Assembly: GCF_015690345.1 (NCBI RefSeq)
Contig: NZ_JADPUN010000104.1
Location: 1 to 41,179, forward strand
Length of the DNA stretch: 41,179 nt
Source: Plantactinospora alkalitolerans
GTDB taxonomy: Bacteria; Actinomycetota; Actinomycetes; Mycobacteriales; Micromonosporaceae
Direction: 5' to 3'
Part shown: in pieces, positions 7,080 through 14,715 of the stretch
Layout: the number at the start of each line of letters is the position of its first letter
Position numbering within the stretch: the stretch's first letter is position 1
Program-made: the position numbers and the translations under genes
The notes under the pieces: model-generated
Database searches by the model: none
What the model was told of the DNA's origin: nothing
Seen by the model: only the letters and a program-made list of their open reading frames with translations

Positions 7080-8474
7080 ATGCCGGATCTTCTCGACGAC
7101 CTGCGGGCCGTACTCGGCGAATCTGCCGTGCTGACCGATCCCGACCTGCTCCGCGGGCACCAGCGCGACGAGGCGGACCTCTGCGCCGCCGGGATGCCCG
7201 CGGTGGTGGTACGGCCGCGCGACACCGCCCAGGTCGTCGCCGTGCTCCGGGCCGCCGCCGCGCACGGTGCCCCGGTGGTACCGCAGGGGGCCCGGACCGG
7301 GCTGGCCGGTGCCGCCAACGCGGTCGACGGAGCCGTGCTGCTCTCCACCGTGGCGATGAACGGGATCCTGGAGGTGGATCCGGTCAACCGGATCGCGGTG
7401 GTCCAGCCGGGCGTGGTCAACGCCGCCCTCGCCGCCGAGGTCGCCCGGCACGGCCTGCGGTACCCCCCCGATCCCGGCTCCTGGGAGTCGTCCACCATCG
7501 GTGGCAACGTGGCGACCAACGCGGGCGGGATGTGCTGCGTGAAGTACGGCGTCACCACCGAGTACGTGATCGGCTTGGAGGTGGTGCTGGCCAGCGGCGA
7601 GGTGCTGCGCACCGGACGGCGTACCGCGAAGGGGGTCGCCGGGTACGACCTGACCCGGCTCTTCGTCGGCTCGGAGGGAACACTGGGCGTGATCACCGAG
7701 GTGACCGTGTCGTTGCGTCCGGCCGCCGAGCAGTCGTTGACACTCGTCGCGGTCTTCCCGTCCACCACCGCCGCCGGGCAGGCGGTGGCCGGGATCTCCG
7801 CGCAGGGGCTCAGCCCGAGCCTGCTGGAGCTGCTGGACCGGACCCACCTCGGCGCGATCGAGGCGTACCGGCCGATGGGACTGCGTACCGACGCCGGGGC
7901 GGTGCTGCTGGCCGCCGCCGACACCGGCCCCCGGGCCGCCGCCGACCTGGCGAAGCTCGCCGAGGTGTGTACGGCGAGCGGTGCCGACGAGGTCTTCGCG
8001 GCCACCGACGCGGAGGAGGCCGCCGCGCTGCTCCAGGCCCGTCGGCTGGCCCATCCGGCGATGGAACGGTTCGCCGCCGAGACGTACCCGGGCGGGAACG
8101 GCGGGTTGATCATCGACGACGTGGCCGTACCCCGGAACGCGCTTGCCGCGCTGCTGGACGGGGTGGCCCGGATCGCCGACGAGCACGACATCCCGATCGG
8201 CGTGGTCGGGCACGCCGGGGACGGCAACATGCACCCGAACATCGTGGTCGACCGGGCCGACCCGGCCAGCCTCGAACGGGGCCGGTCGGCATTCGACGCG
8301 ATCATGGAGCTGGGCCTGTCCCTCGGCGGCACCTGCACCGGGGAGCATGGCGTCGGGCTGTTGAAACGGGACTGGCTGGCCCGGGAGATCGGGCCGGTGG
8401 GGGTACGGGTGCACCAGGCGATCAAGGACGCACTCGACCCGACCGGCCTGCTCAACCCCGGCAAGGTGCTCTGA
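7080..8474 (+). CDS. FAD-binding oxidase, GlcD type (glycolate oxidase / D-lactate dehydrogenase subunit family)
   Basis: A 464-residue, full-length member of the VAO/PCMH flavoprotein family. The FAD domain shows PQGARTGLAGAANA, STIGGNVATNAGG and GYDLTRLFVGSEGTLGVITE. The C-terminal cap shows HAGDGNMHPNI, TCTGEHGVG and the terminal LNPGKVL, all typical of GlcD and bacterial D-2-hydroxyacid dehydrogenases. It would oxidise a 2-hydroxyacid such as glycolate or D-lactate and pass electrons to quinone or a partner subunit. No GlcE/GlcF genes are adjacent, so a stand-alone D-lactate dehydrogenase-like role is as likely. The ATG at 7080 fits a leaderless promoter better than the GTG at 7053. The stop codon is in the first unit of a 16-unit pentamer array. 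Confidence 0.9.
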   Translation: MPDLLDDLRAVLGESAVLTDPDLLRGHQRDEADLCAAGMPAVVVRPRDTAQVVAVLRAAAAHGAPVVPQGARTGLAGAANAVDGAVLLSTVAMNGILEVDPVNRIAVVQPGVVNAALAAEVARHGLRYPPDPGSWESSTIGGNVATNAGGMCCVKYGVTTEYVIGLEVVLASGEVLRTGRRTAKGVAGYDLTRLFVGSEGTLGVITEVTVSLRPAAEQSLTLVAVFPSTTAAGQAVAGISAQGLSPSLLELLDRTHLGAIEAYRPMGLRTDAGAVLLAAADTGPRAAADLAKLAEVCTASGADEVFAATDAEEAAALLQARRLAHPAMERFAAETYPGGNGGLIIDDVAVPRNALAALLDGVARIADEHDIPIGVVGHAGDGNMHPNIVVDRADPASLERGRSAFDAIMELGLSLGGTCTGEHGVGLLKRDWLAREIGPVGVRVHQAIKDALDPTGLLNPGKVL

Positions 8475-8550
8475 CCTGACCTGACCTGACCGGACCTGAC
8501 CTGACCGGACCTGACCGGACCGGACCGGACCGGACCGGACCGGACCGGAC
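8471..8550 (+). repeat. Pentanucleotide tandem array (16 units of CTGAC/CGGAC)
   Basis: Exactly 16 contiguous 5-bp units fill 8471-8550. They are CTGAC-rich at the left and become pure CGGAC from 8516. The FAD oxidase stop TGA (8472-8474) is part of unit 1. Because 5 is not a multiple of 3, the CTGAC units put TGA stops in all three frames. Confidence 0.95.
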
Positions 8551-8638
8551 CACCGGGCCACCGGGCCACCGGGCCACCGGACCACCGGACCACCGGGCCA
8601 CCGGGCCACCCGGCCACCGGGCCACCGGGCCACCCGGC
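8551..8638. repeat. Octanucleotide tandem array (11 units of CACCGGGC type)
   Basis: Eleven 8-bp units, consensus CACCGGGC with variants CACCGGAC and CACCCGGC, directly abut the pentamer array with no spacer. The array lies between convergent genes. It has no spacers, so it is a minisatellite and not CRISPR. Confidence 0.95.
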
Positions 8639-8674
8639 CGCCGGTCGCCGGGCCGCCGACCGGCCCGTTCCCGG

Positions 8675-10504
8675 TCAGCCGGGAAGTTCCACGCCGCCCA
8701 TTCCGGCGTCGGCGCTCCGGTCGGCCGCGAAGCCGCGTACGTCCGGGGCACCGACCCGGGCCGCGTCGGCGGTGGCGTCGTCGGGCATCCGCTGAGACTG
8801 CCGTTCCGCCTCCACCCGGGCCAGGTAGTGCTCGACCTCGCGGGCCCGTACCCTGGCGTCCCACCCGAGCACGCGGCCCATGATCTCGGCGGCCTGTCCC
8901 GCCGATTCCACGCCGCGGTGCGGAGTCTCGAAGGAGATCCGGGTACGCCGGGTCAGTACGTCGTCGAGATGCAGCGCACCCTCGGCCCGGGCCGCATACG
9001 CCACCTCGGCGGCGAGGTATTCCGGTGCCCCGGCCAGCGGCGAACCGAGCAGCGGGTCGGCGTCGACCATCCCGAGCAGGGAGGTGGTGAGGTTGCCGTA
9101 CCGCTCCAGCAGGTGTTCGACCACGCCGGCCTGTATCCCGTGCCGGCGGGCCAGGTCCGCCCGGTCCCGCCACAGCGCGCCGTAGCCGTCCGCGCCGAGC
9201 AGTGGCAGGTCGCCGGTACGCGACGGGCGTACGCCGCCGAGCCGGCGGGCCGCCCGGTCGACCACGTCGGCGGCCATCACCCGGTAGGTGGTGTACTTGC
9301 CGCCGGCCACCAGCAGCAGTCCGAGCATCGGCTCGTAGACCGCGTGTTCCCGGGACAGCTTCGAGGTCGAGTCGGCCTCGCCGGAGAGCAGTGGGCGCAG
9401 CCCGGCGTAGACGCCCTCGATGTCGTCGGTGCTCAGCGGCCGGTCCAGTACGGTGTTGACCTGGTCGAGCAGGTAGTCGATGTCCCGGGCCGAGGCCGCC
9501 GGATGGGCCCGGTCGAGCCGCCAGTCGGTGTCGGTGGTGCCGATGATCCAGTGCCCGCCCCACGGGATCACGAACAGCACCGAACTGGGCGTACGCAGGA
9601 TCAGCCCGGCCTCGCCGGTGATCGCCGAACGGGGCACCACCACGTGCACGCCCTTGGAGGCGCGTACCCGCAGTCCCCGGCGTACTCCGACGTCGCCGAG
9701 CAGCTCCGCCATGTCGTCGCTCCACACCCCGGTGGCGGCGATGACGGTGCGGGCCCGTACCTCGAACTCGGCGTCGGGGGCGCCCGGGGGTGCCTCCATG
9801 TCCCGGACCCGTACCCCGGTGACCTCGCGGGCCTGCCGGGTCAGGCCGACGACCCGGGCGCTGGTCACCATCGCCGCGCCCAGGCTGGCCGCCGTGCGGG
9901 CGAGGGTGACCACCAGGCGGGCGTCGTCGACCTGGCCGTCGTAGTAGCGGATGGCGCCCGCGATCGCGTCGGCGCGCAGGCTCGGGAACATCCGGCGGGC
10001 GCCTTCCCGGCTGAGGTGGCGGTGCAGTGGCATCCCCCGCCCGCCGCCGAACACCCCGGCGAAGGCGTCGTACGCGGCCACTCCGGCGCCGTAGTAGGAG
10101 CGTCGCCAGGCCCGGCCGGGTAGCGCGGTGGGGCCGGCGCCGGGCGGCAGCGGGACCAGGATCGGCACCGGGCGGACCAGGTGGGGCGCGAGCCGGGTGG
10201 CCAGCAGGCCACGCTCGGTCAATGCCTCGTGGACCAGGCCGAACTCCAACTGCTCCAGGTAGCGCAGACCGCCGTGGATCAGCTTGCTGGATCGGCTGGA
10301 GGTGCCGGAGGCGTAGTCGCGGGCCTCGACGAGAGCCACCTTGAGGCCCCGGGAGGCGGCGTCGAGGGCGGCGCCGGCACCGGTCACTCCACCGCCGATG
10401 ACGAGCACGTCGAACCGTTCGCCGCGCAGCCGACGCAGGTCGGCGGTGCGACGGGACGGCGAGAGCCGGCTGGCGGTGTTCCGGGAAACACTGGGGTCAC
10501 GCAC
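8675..10504 (-). CDS. glpD: FAD-dependent glycerol-3-phosphate dehydrogenase
   Basis: A 609-residue flavoprotein. The FAD dinucleotide fold is VLVIGGGVTGAGAALDAASR (residues 34-53), followed by the GlpD signatures GTSSRSSKLIHGGLRYLEQ and, further on, RASKGVHVVVPR and PWGGHWIIGTTDTDW. A ~150-residue helical C-terminal domain (YGNLTTSLL, EVAYAARAEGALHLDDVLTR) is typical of bacterial aerobic GlpD. It oxidises sn-glycerol 3-phosphate to dihydroxyacetone phosphate at the membrane, feeding electrons to menaquinone. The ~60 C-terminal residues after EVEHYLARVEAERQSQ look unstructured and lineage-specific. The GTG at 10504 (MRDPSVSRNT) is chosen because TACCGT lies 6 nt upstream. No glpK or glpF is adjacent. 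Confidence 0.93.
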   Translation of the reverse strand: MRDPSVSRNTASRLSPSRRTADLRRLRGERFDVLVIGGGVTGAGAALDAASRGLKVALVEARDYASGTSSRSSKLIHGGLRYLEQLEFGLVHEALTERGLLATRLAPHLVRPVPILVPLPPGAGPTALPGRAWRRSYYGAGVAAYDAFAGVFGGGRGMPLHRHLSREGARRMFPSLRADAIAGAIRYYDGQVDDARLVVTLARTAASLGAAMVTSARVVGLTRQAREVTGVRVRDMEAPPGAPDAEFEVRARTVIAATGVWSDDMAELLGDVGVRRGLRVRASKGVHVVVPRSAITGEAGLILRTPSSVLFVIPWGGHWIIGTTDTDWRLDRAHPAASARDIDYLLDQVNTVLDRPLSTDDIEGVYAGLRPLLSGEADSTSKLSREHAVYEPMLGLLLVAGGKYTTYRVMAADVVDRAARRLGGVRPSRTGDLPLLGADGYGALWRDRADLARRHGIQAGVVEHLLERYGNLTTSLLGMVDADPLLGSPLAGAPEYLAAEVAYAARAEGALHLDDVLTRRTRISFETPHRGVESAGQAAEIMGRVLGWDARVRAREVEHYLARVEAERQSQRMPDDATADAARVGAPDVRGFAADRSADAGMGGVELPG

Positions 10505-10510
10505 CCGTCC

Positions 10511-10516
10511 ACGGTA
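10511..10516 (-). promoter_or_regulatory. Leaderless -10 box TACCGT for glpD
   Basis: On the minus strand TACCGT plus a 6-nt spacer leads directly into GTG at 10504. No Shine-Dalgarno sequence is visible. Confidence 0.45.
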
Positions 10517-10633
10517 ACCGTACCGGTGGCTCCGGTGCCGCCGGCAGGCTCCGGCTTCGCCCGGGGCCCGGCGCGAGACGAGCCATTTCTCGGCGGGAGA
10601 CCGGCGATTTCTCGGCAGGCAGGAGATCGCATC

Positions 10634-10688
10634 TTGACAGGGCCGCATAAGCTTTGCAATGCAGAGTAAAGTACTGATACAGAGTTGA
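10634..10688 (+). promoter_or_regulatory. Promoter and likely operator of the membrane protein-regulator operon
   Basis: A perfect -35 TTGACA (10634-10639) leads into an unusually AT-rich stretch. An imperfect dyad CTTTGCA-A-TGCAGAG (10652-10666) covers the expected -10 position and is followed by TAAAGTACTGATACAGAG, which contains the palindrome AGTACT and the dyad CTG-ATA-CAG. The low GC and overlap with the promoter suggest autoregulation by the winged-helix protein encoded second in the operon. Confidence 0.55.
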
Positions 10689-10698
10689 GGGGGCGACG

Positions 10699-11472
10699 AT
10701 GAGTTCCACCGACGACGTATGGACCAGTGACGACGACGTACGACCCGAGGAGACCCTGGCCGAGCTGGACCGGCTGCGGACCCGTACCCGGACTCGGACG
10801 CACAGTGGAGCGTGGCTCCCCGCAGCCCTCGTCGCCCTACTGCTCCTCGCCAGCAGCGCCCTCTACCGGGCCCCCTTCGCGCAGATCAACTCGCTCACCA
10901 TCGACCACCCCTACTGGGCCGGGCTGCCCGACGAGCAGCGTCACCCGGTGCTGTCGTACGCCTTCTGGTTCGTCGCCATCCCGCTGCTGGTCGTCGTCAC
11001 CGCAGCCTGGTACGCGCGGCGGGCACGCCAACTGGGCGTTCGCGTGGCCTGGCCGGTCTTTGCCGCCACCGGACTCGGCGTACTGCTGCTGCTCGCGATC
11101 GTCGCCGCCGTGCCGAAGACGAAGCTCGGGTCCGACGGCATGACCGCAGACCTCCCCACGTGGTGGTGGCAGGGGCTGCTCACCCCGCTGCTGCCGGTGG
11201 CCGCCGCCGTCCTCGCGCTCGCCTGGGCCGAACGCAGCCCGGGGCTGGCCGCCTCCGGGCTGTGGATCACCCTGCTCACGGTCTGGCTGTGCGGCACCCT
11301 GCCACTCGGCCACATCCCGTCCCTGGTCATCGGACTCATGGACGGCGGAACGAGCTCATACGGTGGCCAGCTCGCGCTCCGGCCCGGCCACTATCTCGGG
11401 CTGATGGCCCTGCCGCTCGTCGTCTTCGCCGTGGTACGCGGTGCGCGGGCCTGGCGGCTCCACCATGCCTGA
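10699..11472 (+). CDS. Polytopic membrane protein of unknown function (partner of a winged-helix regulator)
   Basis: A 257-residue protein. An acidic, Arg-rich N-terminus (ETLAELDRLRTRTRTRTH) is followed by about six transmembrane helices, including LPAALVALLLLASSALYRA, FWFVAIPLLVVVTAAWYA, VFAATGLGVLLLLAIVAAV and LGLMALPLVVFAVV. I do not recognise a named family. The start is supported by GAGGGGG 5 nt before the ATG. It overlaps the downstream regulator gene by 8 bp, so the two are translated from one mRNA. Membrane protein plus HTH regulator pairs of this kind are common in actinobacteria and often autoregulated; the cargo or signal is not known. Confidence 0.8.
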   Translation: MSSTDDVWTSDDDVRPEETLAELDRLRTRTRTRTHSGAWLPAALVALLLLASSALYRAPFAQINSLTIDHPYWAGLPDEQRHPVLSYAFWFVAIPLLVVVTAAWYARRARQLGVRVAWPVFAATGLGVLLLLAIVAAVPKTKLGSDGMTADLPTWWWQGLLTPLLPVAAAVLALAWAERSPGLAASGLWITLLTVWLCGTLPLGHIPSLVIGLMDGGTSSYGGQLALRPGHYLGLMALPLVVFAVVRGARAWRLHHA

Positions 11473-11818
11473 CCGCCGGCCGAGGCCACCACATCCGGCG
11501 CTGGCCCTCGACGACACCGTCCACCAGCGGGTCCGGCTGGGCATCCTCACCGTGCTGAGCGAGACCCGGGAGTGCAAGTTCGGCACGCTGCGGGACGAAC
11601 TCGGGCTGACCGACGGCAACCTCAACCGGCACCTGCGGATCCTGGAACAGGCCGATCTGTTACAGGTGATCAAGGGGTACGAGGGCCGCCGTCCCTGCAC
11701 CTGGCTGCGGCTGACCCGGCAGGGCCGGACCGCCCTGCGCGCGGAGGTCGCCGCGCTGGAGCAACTGGTGGAGCGGCTCCGCAACGCTCCCGCGGAGGAA
11801 CCCGAGACCGATACCTGA
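11465..11818 (+). CDS. Winged-helix transcriptional regulator (HTH_34/MarR-ArsR-like)
   Basis: A 117-residue protein. The core VHQRVRLGILTVLSE, FGTLRDELGLTDGNLNRHL (recognition helix), RILEQADLLQVIKGYEG and the wing PCTWLRLTRQGRTALRAEV match the small winged-helix family annotated as HTH_34 or transcriptional regulator. Members bind short AT-rich palindromes and usually repress their own operon. It overlaps the preceding membrane-protein gene by 8 bp (ATG inside the upstream 3' end) and has no ribosome site of its own, implying translational coupling. The probable target is the dyad region at 10651-10688. The C-terminal EEPETDT tail is disordered. Confidence 0.88.
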   Translation: MPDRRPRPPHPALALDDTVHQRVRLGILTVLSETRECKFGTLRDELGLTDGNLNRHLRILEQADLLQVIKGYEGRRPCTWLRLTRQGRTALRAEVAALEQLVERLRNAPAEEPETDT

Positions 11819-11866
11819 CCCCGCCCAGCGGTGGGTCCACGGTCCACGGCCCGCCGGCCGGCGTCG

Positions 11867-11872
11867 TACTGT
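11867..11872 (+). promoter_or_regulatory. Leaderless -10 box TACTGT for the membrane subtilase
   Basis: TACTGT is followed by 7 nt and then ATG at 11880. There is no Shine-Dalgarno sequence. Confidence 0.5.
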
Positions 11873-11879
11873 TCGGGAC

Positions 11880-14615
11880 ATGCAGGATGGCCCGCCGCCG
11901 CCACCCGACGAACCGTCCGTGCCGCTTCCCGGTCCGGCACAACCGCCACCGTCGCCACCCGCACCACCACCCGGCCCGACCCCGGGGTACCCGACTGCGG
12001 GGTACCCGACTGCGGGGTACCCGACTGCGGGGTACCCGACTGCGGGGTACCCGACTCCGGCGCCGGCGGGGGGACCGTTGCCGCCCTGGCCGCCTCGACC
12101 GGCGCCGCGGAGTGGCGTCTGGCCCGTGGTCGCCGCCGCCTTCGTCGGCGTCTGGGCCGTCGTGGTGACGGTCGGCGCGCAGACCATCACGTGGCTCGTC
12201 GAACAGGTCCTGCTCGTCGCCGGGCTGGACCAGCCGGCCTGGATCTGGCCGGCGACCGGACTGGTGAACGCGGTGCTGGTCGGCGTGCCCACGGTGCTGC
12301 TGGCCACCCTGCCCCGATCCCCCGGGGTCCGGGCCGCCGGAAGGGCCTGGCTGCTCGCTGCGATCGTGCTCGGCGCGTTCGGTCTGCTCCGGGCGATTCC
12401 GACGCCGCTGCCCGAGGTCTACCTGGCCGGCTTGGCGGCGTCGGCCGCGCTCGCCGCACTCCTGATCCGGATGGTCCGGCTGGCCCGGCTGGTCCGGCGA
12501 CGCGGCTCCCGAGTGGAACCGGCCCGTACCGAGCCGGCCGCGACCGGCCTGGCGGCCGCCGGCGGGCTCGCCCTGCTGCTGCCCTGGCTCTGGCTGGGTG
12601 CACTGGGCGGGCTGCTGGAGACGATGTTCGGACTGCTCGCGGCGGCGGCGGTCGGCTGGCTGGCCGCCACCATCCTGAACGGATCGTTCTGGGCCGGCTA
12701 CGAGCGGCCGGGAGGTGCCGGGGCGGCGGATTCGGTGCCGGACCGGCCGGTCGGCGGCCCGCGTCTGGTCCTGGTCGGCGGTCTGGTCGCCGGGGTGGCA
12801 CTGGCTCTCCTGGCGGCCGGTATCGGTGAGCCGGGCGCACAGCTCGCCGCGCTGCTCGTACTCCCCCCGGCCGGCTTCGTGATCGCCGCCCTCCGGCCCG
12901 GCTCACGACCGGTGCGTCGGACCGCCGGCCCGACCACCGAACCGACCACCGGGCTGCCAACCGCCGGGCTGCCGACCGCCGGGCTGCCGACCGCCGGGCT
13001 GCCGTTCGGCGGGACTGCGGCGGTCGGCTGGCTGGTCGGCATCGCCGCCGCCGGGCCGCTGGTCCTGGTGGATCCCGAGGAGATCACGTTACTGCTCACC
13101 AACACCCGGGACGTGCCGTTCTGGGCCGCGGTCGCCGCCGCCGGCTCGCTGGCCGTCGCGGTGCTGCTCGGCCTCGGGTACGGCTTCGGCCTCGGCCGGG
13201 CCGGCGCGACCGTCCCCCGTCGGATGGTGGCGGCAACCGTCACCGCCGGGCTACTGGTCGCCTCCGCCGGGGTGTACGTCGGCCTCGGCTCACCCGGATG
13301 GCAGGGTGAGCGGCTGTTCGTGGTGCTTCGGGAGCAGGCGGACCTGAGCGGGGTGACCAGCACCGCGAGCGGTTCCGCAGGCCGGGAGGCCCGAGGGCGT
13401 GAGGTCTACCGCCGGCTCGTCACCACCGCCGAACGGTCCCAGGCCGGACTGCGCCGGGAGCTGGACCGGCGCAGGCTGAACTACACGCCGTACTACCTGG
13501 TCAACGCGGTGGAGGTGGACGGCGGTACGGCCGTACGCGCCTGGCTCGCCGGCCGTTCCGACGTGGCACAGGTACTGGTCAGCCAGCGGTTACGGGCACT
13601 GCCCGCCGCCGGGTCCCCGGCCCGCGGGACCGAGTCGGCGCCGACCGTACCGGGCTGGAACCTGCGCCTGATCGGTGCCGACCGGGTCTGGTCCCAGCTC
13701 GGGGTGGACGGCTCGGGCATCGTCGTCGGCGGCTCGGACTCCGGAGTGGACGGGACACATCCCGCCCTCTCCGCCGGATTCCGGGGCGGCGACGACTCCT
13801 GGTTCGACCCGTGGAACGGCTCCCGCTCCCCCACCGACCAGGGCGGCCACGGTACGCACACCCTGGCCACCGCCGTCGGGGACGAGAATGTCGGCGTGGC
13901 ACCGGGTGCGCGCTGGGTCGGCTGCGTGAACCTCGACCGGAACCTGGGAAATCCCGCGCACTACCTGGACTGCCTCCAGTTCATGCTCGCGCCGTTCCCG
14001 CCCGGCGCCGACCCATTCCACGCCGGGCGGCCGGAGCGGGCGCCGCAGGTGCTGACCAACTCGTGGGGCTGTCCGGAGATCGAGGGCTGCGCCCGGGACA
14101 CCCTCCGCCCGGCCGCCGACGCGTTCGCGGCCGCCGGTGTCTTCTTCGTCGCCGCCGCCGGTAACACCGGCCCGTTCTGCGAATCGATCGACACCGCACC
14201 CGCGCCGTACCCGGAGGTGTTCACCGTCGGTGCGGTGGACCGGGAGCGCCGGGTCGCCACCTTCTCCAGCCGTGGTCCGGCGGCCGGCGGGGCCGGCAAG
14301 CCGGACGTGGTGGCGCCCGGCGTCGCCGTGCTGTCGGCTCTGCCCGGCGGTGGATACGGCACCCAGAGCGGCACCTCGATGGCGACACCGCACCTGGCCG
14401 GAGTGGTGGCGTTGATGTGGTCGGCCAATCCCGGACTGGTCGGCGACCTGGAGAGCACCAGCCGGATCCTGCGCGACAGCGCGACCCCGGCCGAACCGAC
14501 CTACCGGTCCCAGAACAGCGCCGACCGGTGCGGGTCGGCGCAGAACATCACGGGCGCCGGCCTGGTCGACGCGTACGGCGCGGTGCGCGCCGCCCAGCAG
14601 GCGGTACGGGGCTGA
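11880..14615 (+). CDS. Polytopic membrane-anchored S8 (subtilisin-family) serine protease
   Basis: A 911-residue protein. Residues 1-78 are Pro-rich with five GYPTA-type repeats. Residues ~80-470 hold about nine or ten transmembrane helices interrupted by a GLPTA repeat loop (358-377). Residues ~475-590 resemble a propeptide-like extracellular linker. Residues ~600-905 form a complete subtilase domain with D620 in GGSDSGVDGTHP, H657 in GGHGTHTLA, the oxyanion N762 in AAAGNTGP and S833 in SGTSMATPHLAG. Paired cysteines (C682, C698, C731, C737, C767 and others) suggest disulfides in an extracytoplasmic domain. Most actinobacterial subtilases (for example mycosins) have one anchor, so a multi-helix N-terminal half is unusual. 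The substrate is unknown. The start is leaderless and the stop lies in a 23-bp tandem repeat. Confidence 0.9.
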   Translation: MQDGPPPPPDEPSVPLPGPAQPPPSPPAPPPGPTPGYPTAGYPTAGYPTAGYPTAGYPTPAPAGGPLPPWPPRPAPRSGVWPVVAAAFVGVWAVVVTVGAQTITWLVEQVLLVAGLDQPAWIWPATGLVNAVLVGVPTVLLATLPRSPGVRAAGRAWLLAAIVLGAFGLLRAIPTPLPEVYLAGLAASAALAALLIRMVRLARLVRRRGSRVEPARTEPAATGLAAAGGLALLLPWLWLGALGGLLETMFGLLAAAAVGWLAATILNGSFWAGYERPGGAGAADSVPDRPVGGPRLVLVGGLVAGVALALLAAGIGEPGAQLAALLVLPPAGFVIAALRPGSRPVRRTAGPTTEPTTGLPTAGLPTAGLPTAGLPFGGTAAVGWLVGIAAAGPLVLVDPEEITLLLTNTRDVPFWAAVAAAGSLAVAVLLGLGYGFGLGRAGATVPRRMVAATVTAGLLVASAGVYVGLGSPGWQGERLFVVLREQADLSGVTSTASGSAGREARGREVYRRLVTTAERSQAGLRRELDRRRLNYTPYYLVNAVEVDGGTAVRAWLAGRSDVAQVLVSQRLRALPAAGSPARGTESAPTVPGWNLRLIGADRVWSQLGVDGSGIVVGGSDSGVDGTHPALSAGFRGGDDSWFDPWNGSRSPTDQGGHGTHTLATAVGDENVGVAPGARWVGCVNLDRNLGNPAHYLDCLQFMLAPFPPGADPFHAGRPERAPQVLTNSWGCPEIEGCARDTLRPAADAFAAAGVFFVAAAGNTGPFCESIDTAPAPYPEVFTVGAVDRERRVATFSSRGPAAGGAGKPDVVAPGVAVLSALPGGGYGTQSGTSMATPHLAGVVALMWSANPGLVGDLESTSRILRDSATPAEPTYRSQNSADRCGSAQNITGAGLVDAYGAVRAAQQAVRG
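11985..12059 (+). repeat. In-frame 15-bp tandem repeat x5 (GYPTA)
   Basis: Five 15-bp units encode GYPTA four times and GYPTP once (residues 36-60 of the subtilase). The first four are nearly identical at DNA level (GGGTACCCGACTGCG), indicating recent slippage expansion in a cytosolic linker. Confidence 0.92.
12951..13010 (+). repeat. In-frame 15-bp tandem repeat x4 (GLPTA)
   Basis: Four units of GGGCTGCCGACCGCC type encode GLPTA three times plus GLPFG. They form a second slippage-prone loop within the membrane half of the same protein. Confidence 0.9.
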
Positions 14616-14669
14616 CCGGGCGGGCGGTACGGGGCTGACCGGGCGGGCGGTACGAGGCTGACCGGGCGG
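14601..14669 (+). repeat. 23-bp tandem repeat x3 spanning the subtilase stop codon
   Basis: Units start at 14601, 14624 and 14647. Each contains GGCTGACCGGGCGGG, so the stop TGA (14613-14615) recurs at 14636 and 14659. The first unit includes the last codons of the gene. Confidence 0.92.
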
Positions 14670-14701
14670 GCGCCGGTCTCGCCATCGGCCCGACGATGAC
14701 C

Positions 14702-14707
14702 TAGGGT
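14702..14707 (+). promoter_or_regulatory. Leaderless -10 box TAGGGT
   Basis: TAGGGT lies 8 nt before the GTG at 14716 and no ribosome-binding site intervenes. Confidence 0.4.
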
Positions 14708-14715
14708 CGGCGCTC

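Noticed and set aside
8471..8638. CRISPR-like array
   Set aside because: Units are contiguous 5-mers and 8-mers with no spacers and no cas genes.
5688..9725. A single 1345-codon open frame on the minus strand
   Set aside because: It joins the real FUSC gene (5688-6959) to the antisense of the FAD oxidase and part of glpD. The long openness reflects high GC, and the middle and upstream parts have no protein-like pattern.
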